Below the pieces are notes generated by a model. That model had not been told where the DNA came from, did no database searches, and worked only from the letters and a program-made list of their open reading frames with translations. Of a stretch of 64,000 nt of DNA, positions 12,225 to 23,813 are shown one piece after another. This DNA is from Proteles cristata cristata (taxonomy: Eukaryota > Chordata > Mammalia > Carnivora > Hyaenidae), in assembly GCA_017311185.1 (NCBI GenBank), contig JAESUZ010004803.1, positions 1-64,000 on the forward strand, read 5' to 3'. Numbering within the stretch: the stretch's first letter is position 1; every line of letters begins with the position of its first letter. Made by a program: the position numbers and the translations under genes.

Positions 12225-13015
12225 AACAACTATAAATCTGAACAAACCATGTGAGGCAACTTTTTCAGGCAGAGGACACTAGACAGCACATGATTGTAAT
12301 CCTTGAGAAAAAGGAAACTCATGAGGTGAGTCTCATGATTATCCAGCTTGCTAATTTCCCAACTGCAAAGAAGAGAGCTAGACACTGAGCTGGTCAAGGT
12401 GATCCCAATGATCTGAGAAGGCAGAAATCAGAGTTCAGTCTGGTTGAAATAGCTGTAATCTATGAGACAAGGCAACATAGAAAAGATGGCGGTACTGAGA
12501 AGGCTCCAGGAGACCCTGTGTGAGGTCTTGTATAAATCCCTGAGGACAAGACTATATATGTTCAGAGTAAGACCATGAAAGTTAATTAGGTAGCAGTTAT
12601 GATAGAGTTAAGAGGAAAAATAGAGGTATTAGAGAACAAGAACTGCTAGAGGAAAAATCACAGTTCTTGGACCCTTCAGCATGGAAAGATCCTGTTAATA
12701 CTTTAATAACATCCCAGGTATTCAGTTGACAAAGTCATACCATGAGTAAGGACCAAGCTTCAGTGTAAGACCTACGCTAGATCCAACCTAACGAAGTATG
12801 AAATCGATTTTTAATAAGATCCACAAGGGATCTTGTCCTGACAAGCTAGAGGAGCTTGAGAAACATCCTGGACTTTCTACAGATCTGAAGAAAGTATAAA
12901 ATGAAGTCTACAAAGTTTAAGGTGACCAGCCAATAACTGCCTGTTTAAACAAGAATTGATACCATTCAGAGAAAGATAACAGAATTTAGATACTCTACAC
13001 TATTTTTAATCACAA
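12225..13015. other. unclassified, possibly old L1 5' region
   Basis: It lies immediately upstream of recognisable old L1 coding sequence in the same orientation and could be that element's 5' UTR. I see no firm landmark. Confidence 0.35.
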
Positions 13016-14600
13016 TGTCAGTATTCATTTAAAAAATCACCATAGTCAAAAATAAACAACCAAAAATTAAAATAAACTAATAGAAACTAGATTAGAAATG
13101 GCCCAGATGTTAGATTTAGCAAAAAAGACTTTAAAGCACCTATTACAAACACATAAAGAATTAAAAGACAATATGGTTTTAATGAGTTAACACATAAAGT
13201 ACCTCAGTGGAGTAATGCAGGGAGGGGGAGAGAGAGAGAGAAAGAGAGACCCAGTAGAAATTTTAGAATGTAAAAAACTTCACTAGACAGGCTTATGGAC
13301 AAATTGGAAAAGAAAGAGAAGTAAACTTGAAAACATGTTTTTTAAATCCAGTTTAATGAATGGATAAAAAGAAATTACTGAAAAAAATTAATAGAGCCTT
13401 CATAGATCTTTAGGACAATATACCATGATCTAACATGGAACTGAGTCCTGGAGATTGGGTCAGATGAAAGATTTGAACAGGATAGCCCAAATTGACAATT
13501 TTGATGAAAATTATTAACTGTTAATCTAAAAACCAAGAGGTTGAAAACTTATGTAGTATATTATTTGAAGAGAAAATTAAATTATGTTAGAAATATAAAG
13601 TGAGATATCTAAAAAATATATTATCTGGAAATTAAATCTATTCTAAATAGCCAATGGTCAAGGAAAACCACAAGAGAAATTTAAAAATACTTCAAACTAA
13701 AAAATAACAAAATTTGTGGAACACAAACCAAATAATGCTTAAAGGAGGAATGTAGTTTAAAATTCACTCATTGGAAAATAGGAAGATTTAATATCAATTA
13801 TCTAAGTTCCCACCTTAAGAATCTAGAGAAAGAAGAGCAAATTAAATCCAAAGTAAGTCATAAAGAGGAATAATGAAGTTCAGAGTATATATTAGCAAAA
13901 GAGAAAATTAACAAACCCAAAGTTTTCTCTTCTAAAGTATTAATAAAATTAATAAACACTTAGCAATAATAAAGAAAAAAAGGAGAAAATCACAAATAAC
14001 AATATCAATAATAAAAGAGAAGCATCACTACAAATCCCATAGATATTGAAAGGATAATAGTGTAATATTATGAACAAGTTTATGGTAATAAATTCAATAA
14101 CTTAAATAAAATGGGCAAATTCTTTTTTTAAAAAGACTTAAAAATTTATGAAGAAATACAAACTCCAAATAGCCCCATATCTATCAAAGAAACTACAATA
14201 AAAATTTTGCATAAATAAAACTCCATGCCCACCTGGGCTCACTAGAAAGTTCTATCAACCTTTAAGGAAGGCTTAATATCAATGTTACACAAACTCTTTC
14301 AGAAAATAAAAGAGAAAAGAATGATTTCACTTTATTTTATAAGCCAGCTTAACCCTGACACCAAAATCTGACATTACAAAAAAAGAAACTTACAGTCCAA
14401 TATGCTCAGCTGTATTAATTAAGGGGAAAGACAATGTTTTCAACAAATGTTGCTACAACAAATTAATAAACATATGGTAAAATGAATATTAGTATCCTCT
14501 GACACAATTAATTAATATGAAATGGACCACAGACCTCAATATAAAAGCAAAACTGTAATATGTCTAGAAGAAAACATGAAAGAAAATTTTTGTGGTCTTG
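13016..14600 (+). mobile_element. old L1M ORF1/ORF2 remnant
   Basis: 'cagatgttagatttagcaaa' with 'aaagactttaaagcac' is ORF1-region sequence. From about 13540 the ORF2 order appears: 'cttaaaggaggaatg', 'tcccaccttaagaat', 'gcacctgggctc'-like and 'ttctatcaacctttaaggaa'. It has no usable reading frame. Confidence 0.7.
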
Positions 14601-14617
14601 AGATTTAACAAAGATTT

Positions 14618-14849
14618 GTTTTTTTTGTTTTTTTGTTTTTTAATTTATTTCAGAGAGAGAGAGAGAGAGATTGACAGCATGAGCAGGGAAGGGTCAAAGA
14701 AAGACGGAGACACAGAATCTGAAGCAGGCTCCAGGCTCTGAGCTGGCTGTCAGCATAGAGTCCGATGCAGGGCTCAAACCCACGAACCATGAGATCATGG
14801 CCTAAGCCGAAGTCGGATCCTTAACCAACTGAGCCACCCAGTAGCCCCC
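14618..14849 (-). mobile_element. Can-SINE (felid type A), with TSD
   Basis: Full reverse-oriented copy. The duplication atttaacaaagattt occurs at 14603-14617 and 14850-14864. It is inserted in the old L1 remnant. Confidence 0.95.
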
Positions 14850-15034
14850 ATTTAACAAAGATTTCTTAGAACACCAAGAACATTGATTATAAAATTCTTT
14901 TTGATAAATTGGGCTTACCATACTTAAAACTTTCTGCTCTATAAAACTGAGTAAAAGTTAAAAGTTCACTAACAGGAGAAGGCATAAAAAGATTATGGAA
15001 GTCATATAATGAAAAACAACTCAGAATTTTAAAA

Positions 15035-16200
15035 TTTTATTCATTATTTTTTGAAATGGATCAGCTATTCCATTAAGTTCTTTGTAAGAAATTTAGAAAA
15101 CCAATTTGTGAAGATAAAATCCCCATTTGTGAGAAAAAACATGGAGCGGAGGTAGCTCTGAGGCTGAGAAACAGCTATGATTTTTGGCAGACTTTGTGAA
15201 TCCACAGCTTTCTGATCAACCTCACACTGCTCTGTAATCTCATATTTCTCCTTCTCTGTGTCAAAGATCTCACCTTCCTGGTGTCTGGGTTTGCACAACT
15301 TCTTCTTCTTGAAGTAAGCATCAGTGAGATGTTTTGGGATTTTTGCACTAGTGATATCAACTTTGGTGTAGGTGGCAATGAAAAATTGGTGTGTTCTATG
15401 CAGAAGAACTCCACTAAGGGCCAGAGATCTGGTCACAAGTGGCAAGCCACTGCTCAGTTGCTTCAGGAAAACCACTCCCTTGCCTCTGTGGCACCCAGTG
15501 AAGATGATCAAAATGGTCCCAGAAATGATGCTAGCTTGCAGTTTTCTCACATACTGAAAGGTTTCTTGCTTTGGCTCAACAGCTTTCAAGGCACATCTTC
15601 AATAGGACAATACATTTTGTGAAGTTTAACCACTCAGGTATCACCATTCTTGTCACCACCAACTAGTTTTGTGACTGTAGCAAGAACCTTCTCCTTCTTT
15701 TTCTTTTCAACCCTGGATTTAGCTGCTGAATACTTCCTCTTGTACATGGCATTTTTGGAATACACAGCTGATGGGGAGTATCTGCCAATTCCTTCGACTA
15801 CATAAGAGTTTCAGCTGGAGTAGGGCCTCCCCTTCTTTGGCATTTCAGCCCTGAGATTAGCCTTCTTCTTTTTTTGTTTTGTTTTGTTTTGTTTATTTCT
15901 AGGAGAGAGAGAGACAGAGTGAGCAGGGGAGGCTCAGAGAGAGAGGGAGTAACAGACTGAAACAGGCTCCAGGCTCTGAGCTGTCAGTCAGCACAGAACC
16001 CGACGTGGGACTCGAACCCACGAACCACGAGATCATGACCTAAGCGAAAGTCGGACGCTTAACCGACTAATCCACCCAGGAGCCCCTGAGATTAGCCTTC
16101 TTAACCTTGCTACCAGCATCAGCTTTCTTGGCTTCAAGTTTCTTCTCCTTACTATTAGGCTTCTCAGCTTTTTCATCCACCATCTTGCAAGATGGGAAAG
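15035..16200 (-). pseudogene. RPL6: RPL6 (eL6) processed pseudogene, SINE-interrupted
   Basis: An intronless copy of the mRNA for ribosomal protein eL6, a 60S subunit component. The start codon reads at 16183-16181 (ATGGTGGATGAA), preceded by 17 bp of 5' UTR. Recognisable segments include [60 protein letters not shown] and the 3' UTR after the stop equivalent. Damage: in-frame TGA at 15813-15811, 15636-15634 and 15588-15586; a deletion of about 4 nt just after the third stop; a second frameshift near the C-terminus at about 15110; and a 217-bp SINE in the N-terminal part. No clear A-tail remains, and flanking 'ttgttttt' blocks are only a weak candidate duplication. The longest frame, 15065-15589, has no ATG start. 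It cannot make eL6. Confidence 0.95.
15868..16084 (-). mobile_element. Can-SINE (felid type B) inside RPL6 pseudogene
   Basis: Type B is diagnosed by 'tatttctaggagagag' and 'acagactgaaacaggctcc' read on this strand. The 18-bp duplication cctgagattagccttctt at 15850-15867 and 16085-16102 is pseudogene sequence, so the SINE arrived after the retrocopy. Confidence 0.97.
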
Positions 16201-16204
16201 AGTC

Positions 16205-18209
16205 AAAAACAATTTTTTAATGATCTACCAATAACACATAACTAAGATGAGCATTGGAAACATTATGCTGAACTTAAAAAGCTAGACATAAAACAGTATA
16301 TATGAAGTTTAAGAACAGGCAAAATAATCTATGGTGATAGAAACCTGAACAGTAGTTCCCTTGCAAGACGTGACAGACTGGAAAGAGACTTTCTGTAGGC
16401 GATGATAGAAATGTTCTAGATCCTGTTTAAGGTGAAGGTTACATAGATGCATACTTTTACCAAAAGCAGTCAAACTGTACACTTCACATCTTTGCATTTT
16501 ATGACATATAAACTTTCTTCACATTTTAAAGTAACACTATACAGGGAAATTTTTAGTTCCTACCAATTTATGTAATTTTCTATCTAGATTTCAAAAGGCA
16601 CCAAATACCAAGTAAAATATAACTCAAATGACCCATAAACCTTACATGAATCCAGTTATAGACTATAACACAGCTAAAATGAAAGGTTTCAAAGTTTACT
16701 CACCTAATATTCTACAGATTAGAAAAGTCATATCCATTACAAGAATATACAATAAGAACAGCAGGTAGCCAACAGCATAGAGTGTCATCTGTTACCTGCT
16801 TCTTCTCTTCACCTCCCCACAATGTTCAACTAACTTCCAAGGAAAATCTACCTTAACCCTCTGGAGATCAAAAGATGCCCATAAGCTTCCAGGCCTTGCC
16901 ACCAAAAGCTAGAAATAACTCCAGACAAAACTTACCATCAAAACAACAGCCAGGACCAACCCCAAAACAATCACTTCTTTGGTAGACTCATCAGGGTCAT
17001 CCAAGTCAGTGACAGTAACCTTTCTCAACATTAACCCAGGATTCTAATCAAGCTGACATGGAGATGAACTTATTTTGTCCAACTGGCTACAAAAACACAT
17101 GCATGAATTCTTTCTTGCTCACCCTCATGCTAGCCTTTCCCTCTCCTCTTCCTGCTTCTTTTCTTTTTCACACATGCACAAACAGTTACGTCGTCATATG
17201 AGACAAGTGAACACTGAATCTTAAGGGTAAAAAAAGCAGATGTTTTCCAATTATCCTTCACAAAACCATACTTATATCGGGTTATTCTATGGATTTATAG
17301 CCAATGAAGAGAAGTTACTACATTAGCTCATGAAGGGGGATGATAAAAACTGGAAAGGAAGAGTCAGACAAGGCAAAGAGAAGCTATCCAGAAGGCTGCA
17401 ATTGGAGAAGCATGACAAATGGGCAGCACAGTTTTAGAGGGTTCCGGCAGAAAGGCAGATTGCCTGACTGGGAGAGATTCTCCACAGCTGGAGCATCGCA
17501 CACACCATCTGGAATTTTTTAAATCTGCTTTCCCCAGGTGATCTGATTCTCAGAGTGCCAGTGGAGATGAGAAAAGAAGTAACTGTATAGCTCAGAACAG
17601 CTCCAAATGCTCCCCAAATTAGTTAATGAAATCTTGTTTGAATCAGTTTCAGCTTCTCCTCCAAATTGAGCCTCTAGTTTTGTGTTATTTCCTCAAAAAA
17701 AAAAAAAATTGAATGGTAGGAGTTTAACCCCTAAAGGTTTTCTGTACAGTGGAACAAAACAGGATTCCCAGAACAATGGTCAAAAATGGTGCTCCAACTG
17801 TCAGATCTGGTCCAAATTTCTCAATACAGGCCAACAAAGCTTCAATTTCAGTCTCACTCCTCTTGACTGGTCTTAGCACTACTTTTAGCTGTTGCCAAAT
17901 GGAGAACCTACATACTGAAGTCCCCAGTTTTTTTTCTCAGATGGTCTAAACTTCAGATTTAAAATAAAGGAAAATGCAATTTTAAAAATTAAGAGCAACC
18001 ACAAACTAAACTCTCATAAAAATGAAAGATCTTCATTTTTTTTCTAAAAATATATATGTCTGTGAATGTGGAAGTGGGGTACAGTGAGGGAGTTTAAGAA
18101 GAGAAAAAGAGATAAGGCCTACTGAGGAACAGGAAGGGTCAGGAAAGGAATAAAAAATAGTAAGAAAGGACTTAATTCTACCTCGATCCTCTATCCTCAT
18201 TTCGGCCCC
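16205..18209. other. unclassified sequence
   Basis: About 2 kb with no recognised gene or repeat. Small open frames (for example 17340-17522, 17682-17876) start in unremarkable contexts and show no known family. A T-run of more than 20 lies at 18219-18239. Confidence 0.5.
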
Positions 18210-18259
18210 AACTGACTTTTTTTTTTTTTTTTTTTTTGGTCTCTTATCTTGTCTGATAC

Positions 18260-18586
18260 CAGGAGTATAAAGCAAACTTTTTCTACAAATGGCCCGATAG
18301 CAACTTAGCAACTATTTAGGCTTTATGGGCAATGCAGGTTATGTCACAAATAGTCCATTTTGCCATTGTTGCAAAAATACAACCATAGACAATCAAGGAA
18401 CATTGCTTTGTTCCAATTTATGGACAATGAAATTTGGATTTCAAATATACCTCACATGTCATGAAATATTATTATTGTGGTTTTTAAAACCATTTAAAAT
18501 TTAAAAACCATTCTTTGCTCAAAAATTATAAAAAAAAAAAACAGCAGGCAATATTTGGCCCATTGGCCACAGTTTGCCAATCCCTG
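18260..18586 (-). mobile_element. non-autonomous hAT-type DNA transposon
   Basis: The ends 'caggagtataaagcaaac' and, inverted, 'cagggattggcaaactg' are imperfect terminal inverted repeats. The 'tttggcccattggcca' and 'ctacaaatggcccgata' motifs are typical of an old mammalian MER/Charlie-like family. The flanking octamers tctgatac (18252-18259) and tataatac (18587-18594) agree at 6 of 8 bases, as expected for an old hAT 8-bp duplication. It is non-coding; I cannot name the family with certainty. Confidence 0.7.
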
Positions 18587-18599
18587 TATAATACCAATG

Positions 18600-19190
18600 A
18601 ACAACACCACTAATAAAGGTTCAATTCTGGAACTACACAATGGCTGCAGCAAGAGTCTCACATAATTTCTTACTCAGGAAAAACTCAGAGTAGAGTTTTT
18701 CAAAATTGAAGTGTTCCATTTTACCATGAGGAACTATGGCAAACTTTTCATTCTTAGGATCACAGATATCCAGAGGTGTAAATATATTTGTATTAAATTC
18801 CTTCCCCGCTTTTAGACTTACAAAAATTTTCTACTTTACTTATTCTTTTTATCGATCTTCTTCATTCTTATTGGCACCAAGAAAGGATAGACTCTTGATG
18901 ATCATAAACATTTTTAAGTATCTACTAGTGCTTTACTTTGGTGATGATACAGGTTAATATAGACAGCAGTACATTTCTTTTCTCTTTCTCTCCTCCACCC
19001 CACATTTTTAAATGAAAACACCAACATGTCCACCCAAACAAATTATCATCTCTATGTTGCCAGACTATTTGCTGGGAACAACAAACTCATATCTCATTTT
19101 GAAAGGGGAAAAAGAGCTGGGTGCAAAAAGATAAGCAAGAAGAGCAACTTATAACTTATAAGTCTGGGCACAGAACTTTTCAAGGGACCA
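18600..19190. other. unclassified sequence
   Basis: No gene or named repeat is recognised. A 73-codon frame at 18736-18957 has no recognisable family. Confidence 0.45.
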
Positions 19191-19194
19191 TTCC

Positions 19195-19295
19195 TACACA
19201 AAGGTACCAAGCCAGGAGCTGGTGCTACAGATATGGTCCTGCCCTCAAAAAACTTACAGTCTAGTTGTGGAGACATAAGAGGCATGGAGTAGTAT
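19195..19295 (-). repeat. L2 3'-end fragment
   Basis: 'aagccaggagctggtgctac', then 'atggtcctgccctcaaaaaa' and 'cttacagtctagttgtggag' follow the antisense L2 3' end. Confidence 0.6.
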
Positions 19296-19734
19296 AATAA
19301 CCACAAATACTTCACATATTTCAGTATATATTAAAATGTACAGCAATACAGGATCCCACACAGATATACTAAAAATGAAAGCTTAGAGAAATTGTATGAG
19401 AAAAATTCCAACTCAAAAACATGTTGAAAAAATACTTCCTGCCTAAAATAACAAAATTGGAAAAATACCCAAAAATAATCAAGTGTATGTCCCTTTCCTA
19501 CTTCCTCCACCCAAAAACCTATGGATAAAAAATAAGGATCATCCTAAGAGAAAAAGAAGATGCTTATTATAACTATACTAAAATATAAGAAATAAAGCAC
19601 AAAAGATATACTAAAATGACAATATGGACATAAATGTCATTTTGGCATATATTGGGAGGTATATTTTTATGTTTAAAGTCAACAATGAATTTAGAAGTTT
19701 GAGCTAGTAGTGTTTAAAATTCTACAGAAAATGC

Positions 19735-20440
19735 AAACGTGATGGAAATATACTGGTACAGCCACTGTGGAAAACAGTATGGAGGTTTCTCAAAAAGTTA
19801 ATAGAAGTACCCAATGATCCAGTAATCGTATTACTGAGTATTTATCCAAAAAATACAAAAACACTAATCCAAAGGGATACATGCACCCCTACTTTACTGC
19901 AGTATTATTTACAATAACCAAATAATGGAAACAGTCTAAGTGTTCACTGATACATAAATGGCTAAAGAAGATGTAGTAGATATATACAATGGAATACTGC
20001 TCAGCCATTAAGAAACATGAAATTTTGCCATTTGCAATGACGTGGACAAATGAAAGAGTTTTATGTTAAGTAAAATAAGTCAGTCAGAAAAAGACAAATA
20101 CCATATGATTTCACTCATAGATGGAATTTAATAAAGAAAAAAATGAGCAAAGGGGAAAAAGAGGGAGAGACAAACCAAGAAACAGACTCTTTTTTTTTCA
20201 ATATTCATTTGTTTATTTTGTTAGAAGTATTTATGGTAGATCTCATTTAATAGATTTTGAAATACCTTCTTATTCTGTGAGCTCTTTTGGCTATAAACTT
20301 GTCATCCTACTCGTGGTTGTTGTATGTGAAAAAAACTCTTAACTATAGAGAACAAACTGCTGGTTACCAGAGGGGAAGTGAGAGGGAGCTGGGTGCAGGT
20401 GATAGGGATTAAAGAGTACACTTATCATGAAAAAAATAAA
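19735..20440 (+). mobile_element. L1 3' end (ORF2 tail and 3' UTR), interrupted
   Basis: Landmarks: 'ctggtacagccactgtggaa', 'tggaatactgctcagcca', 'aagtcagtcagaaaaagaca', 'gaacaaactgctggttacc'. The piece at 20192-20334 is foreign and splits the 3' UTR at 'actctt'. Confidence 0.85.
20192..20334 (-). mobile_element. small retro-inserted fragment of unknown origin
   Basis: About 143 bp absent from other L1 copies. On the minus strand it ends 'aaaataaacaaatgaatat' then 'tg' and an A-run, like an mRNA 3' end with an AATAAA signal and tail. 'actctt' repeats at 20186-20191 and 20335-20340, extendable to 14 bp with mismatches, suggesting a target duplication. The source gene is not recognised. Confidence 0.55.
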
Positions 20441-20551
20441 TTAATTAAAATAGAATAAGAAATAAAATAAAATGAATGGATCTGCAAACCATATTGAAAT
20501 ACATGTAGAGAATTGTTTAAAGAAGCAAACAATAAAGATGTTTCTGAAAGT

Positions 20552-20701
<150 letters not shown>

Positions 20702-21415
20702 TGCCAATATGGGCAACAACAAAGAACTAAAGGTAACTAAGTATCTGGTGACAGGTACAGATGACAAATAACCCAGGAACTCACAGAAGGCTGAGGTCCA
20801 GAGGAGAGATTTACAGAAAATGGTTACACAGAGAGGCCTTCAGAAAAGAAACCCAGATGTTGAGAGGAAGGGGTGGCACACCACAGATGGTGATGACGGG
20901 AGTGAACTTGGGCAGGAAAGAAAGCTGCCTCGCCCACAGCAAAAGGAGTCAATCCACTGGAAAATAATGGGGGGGAAGACCCTAACAAAATAATGTTAGA
21001 CCCAGACAGCAGGGAAAAAACAAACTCAAAGACAGTCTAACATCTCCTCTATATAATCTATCTGTGACAATAATTAATCAGCAGTTGAATCAGAAAGTTA
21101 CTTTGAGATTATCTAATCCTATGCATTAATTTTACAGATAAATCTTCAACCCAGAAGAAGTGAACTATCTGACACAGGTCACATAATGAGTTGGTGACAG
21201 GTCTAGACCTAGTGTGAATTCCCAGATAATCCAAAATGCCATCCATTGCACCACTCTGCCTCCACACCAAGTCCTCAAGTGAGGTGTCCATTCCTATTAC
21301 TCTAAGGACTTTCTGAAAGCTGCTTTCAGGATTTGAAACTTCCAACTGTAGGTCTGTAAATTCAATGCTTAGGAGAATAAATGTAACGGAGTTTATTGTT
21401 TGTTTTTTTATCATT
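20702..21415. other. unclassified sequence
   Basis: No gene or named repeat is recognised. The minus-strand frame at 21109-21414 has no family resemblance that I can see. Confidence 0.45.
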
Positions 21416-21419
21416 ATAG

Positions 21420-21605
21420 CCTTGCTATTACTGATTATATGGCCTTGAGCAAGTTATTTTACACCTCTAAACTTCAGGTTTTACATCTATAAAGATAATA
21501 ACAGTGCCCCCACAAAGAACTATGGTAAAGATTAAGTAATATTTTGCATACAAAGCATGTAGTACATGTCCTGGAATATAATAAACAATAAGTGTGTGGT
21601 ATTGT
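21420..21605 (+). repeat. MIR
   Basis: 'ggccttgagcaagttatttt', 'cacctctaaacttcaggttt' and the end 'ggaatataataaacaataag' are in MIR order, so most of the element is present. Confidence 0.8.
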
Positions 21606-21654
21606 TAAAGAAAACATTCACCCTCTCTGATATTTATGTCCATGAGAAGCAGCA

Positions 21655-21825
21655 TAGTCTAGTGCTTAATATAGTAAAGAGCATAGACTCTGGATGCCCC
21701 TGCTCTACCACTTACTAGCTATGTAAGCTTGGGCAAATTACTTAAACTCTCTGTGTCTTACATTGCCTATCTGTAAACAGGGTTATTGTAAGGATTAAAT
21801 AGGATATTGTATGTAAACAATTATC
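21655..21825 (+). repeat. MIR (second copy, same orientation)
   Basis: 'gtctagtgcttaatatagta', 'ccacttactagctatgtaag', 'cttgggcaaattacttaaac' and 'gttattgtaaggattaaata' match MIR closely. It sits about 50 bp downstream of another MIR in the same orientation. Confidence 0.85.
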
Positions 21826-22187
21826 TTTAAAAAAAACAAAAATGCTTTCATAGAAGCTTCTATTAAAGCATTTGTTAGTTAGAAAACTTAACTTATAGAC
21901 ACTTGTATCTGCTTAGAAGTATGAGAGAAAATTTTGGCTTTTCCCCATAGTTAGGTATGAGATAGTGATAGTATATGCTTATAATAAGCCTGTGGTGGTT
22001 TTGGAGGGGAGAGGAGAATGGGCCACCAAAATCCCTATCAGGAAGTTTTCTGTGCATAATTAAACTGTCTGTAACTTGCTCTTTCCAGTCAGAAGAACGA
22101 AAGGTACCACTCTTCCAATCTACCCCTACTTCCTCACAGAAATTTGGTATGTAGTAGCTGAAGTTTAACATCTTGAGAGCATTTTTA

Positions 22188-22401
22188 TTTTTATATGTTT
22201 ACTAATTTTTGAGAGAGAGACACACAGAACGTGAGCAGGAAAAGGGCAGAGAGAGACACACACACAAATACAAAATCCGAAGCAGGCTCCAGGCTCTGAG
22301 CTGTCAGCACAGAGCCAGACACGGGGCTCGAACTCAGGAACCATGAGCTCATGACTTAAGCTGAAGTCAGCCACTTAAACTACCAAGCCACCCAGGCACC
22401 C
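22188..22401 (-). mobile_element. Can-SINE (felid type A), with TSD
   Basis: Full reverse-oriented copy. The flanks cttgagagcattttta (22172-22187) and cttgagggcattttta (22402-22417) differ at one base. Confidence 0.95.
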
Positions 22402-22419
22402 CTTGAGGGCATTTTTAAA

Positions 22420-22925
22420 TAAAGCTTTTTCTGCTGCATTTGCCCCAACTCTCCATGTCTCCATTATCACAGGTACAAAGGCCTAGGAACCCAATATCAG
22501 CACCATGGCCTTCAACAAGGGCCAAAATCCTAAATCTGGAACTGGGGGATCCACTGACATTACAGCCAGTTATCTGTCCATAGGCATAGCCAATGATCAG
22601 AGCCAGGAGTCATGAAGTAAGCAAAATTAATATCCAAGACCTAAGCCAAGAGCCATAAAACAAAGTTGGCAGGGAAAGGCGAGGAAGGGAAATGGGTGTC
22701 AAAGCTAAGCCAAAGGAGTTACAAACACCTCATATTACCAGAACCACCTAGAGTCCATTGCAAACTGTTATTGCTGCTTTAGGCACAGTCTCCTTAAAGA
22801 CTACTAACCAAGAAACAGTCGGTTTAGAAGGGAACATTCTTTGTTCTGTAGCTCCTTAGCCAATTCTCCTATTTTCTAGTTTCCCTTATTATGGTATGCT
22901 ATTTCTAGCAATGTAGGTTTAGATG
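22420..22925. other. unclassified sequence
   Basis: No gene or named repeat is recognised. Confidence 0.45.
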
Positions 22926-22929
22926 TGAA

Positions 22930-23060
22930 TCCCTTCTTTTTGGGCCAGTAATTTAAACTCTGAACCTCAGCTAGTTCATCTGTACAATGATAATAGTAAT
23001 TTTTACCTTCATAGATTTGGTTTAAAGACTCCATGAGAATACATGTGAAAATCTTGAAGA
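22930..23060 (+). repeat. MIR fragment
   Basis: 'gggccagtaatttaaactct', 'ctagttcatctgtacaatga' and 'taatagtaatttttacc' fit the MIR core and 3' half. Confidence 0.65.
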
Positions 23061-23109
23061 TTTGACAAAATCAAGTGAGTTTTTTGTAAGACACACTGTA
23101 AACAAAGTT

Positions 23110-23810
23110 AAAAGACAAATGTTAATGTCCCTAATAGTTTAAAAACTTCCACAAATCAGTATGAAAAATATAAATAACACACACGGAAAAAATGGCAAGG
23201 CATTAACATGTAATTTACAGGAAAAATATAATTTGCTCAACCACACTGCACACTGGGGATCAGGGCACTGCAAACTAAACAGGGAGGTACCACTTTTCAG
23301 CTTGGCAAGAATTAAAGAGATTGATAATACCCATGTTGGCAAGGATATGGGAAAAAGACTACTCCTATACACAGTTGGAGGAAATAGAAACCTTTTAGGT
23401 AGGCAATTTGCCTGTAACATTTAAAATGTGACTTATCTTTAACTCCATCAATTCCACTGCTAGTAAACTATCAATCAAAAATACTATCATGGGGCGCCTG
23501 GGTGGCTTAGTCGGTTAAGCGTCCGACTTTCGCTTAGGTCATGATCTCGCGGTTCGTGGGTTTGAGCCCCGCGTCGGGCTCTGTGCTGACTGCCAGCTCG
23601 GAGCCTGGAGCCTGTTTCAGTCTGTGACTCCCTCTCTCTCTGACCCTCCCCTGTTCACGCTGTCTTCCTCTCTCCTAGAAATAAATAAAACATTTAAAAA
23701 TTTAAAAAAAAATACTATCATAAACTCACAGAAATATAACTATAGGATATGTATTAAAATAACTAAATTGTATATATATGTGTGCCCAAATATAGATATT
23801 TTCTATTTAT
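23110..23810 (+). mobile_element. old L1 ORF2 3' remnant, SINE-interrupted
   Basis: 'cattggcaaggata'-type sequence, 'gttggaggaaatagaaacct' and 'tccatcaattccactgct' follow the old L1 ORF2 C-terminal region. It continues past the SINE at 23491-23707. There is no intact frame. Confidence 0.6.
23491..23707 (+). mobile_element. Can-SINE (felid type B), with TSD
   Basis: A near-consensus copy: 'ggggcgcctgggtggcttag', 'ttcagtctgtgactccctc', tail 'tcctagaaataaataaaac'. The 14-bp duplication aaaaatactatcat at 23477-23490 and 23708-23721 is perfect. It retains many CpGs and so is probably young. Confidence 0.97.
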
Positions 23811-23813
23811 ACC

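Noticed and set aside
15065..15589. 174-codon minus-strand frame as a gene
   Set aside because: It is the middle and end of the RPL6 pseudogene. It lacks an ATG start and lies downstream of stops and a frameshift.
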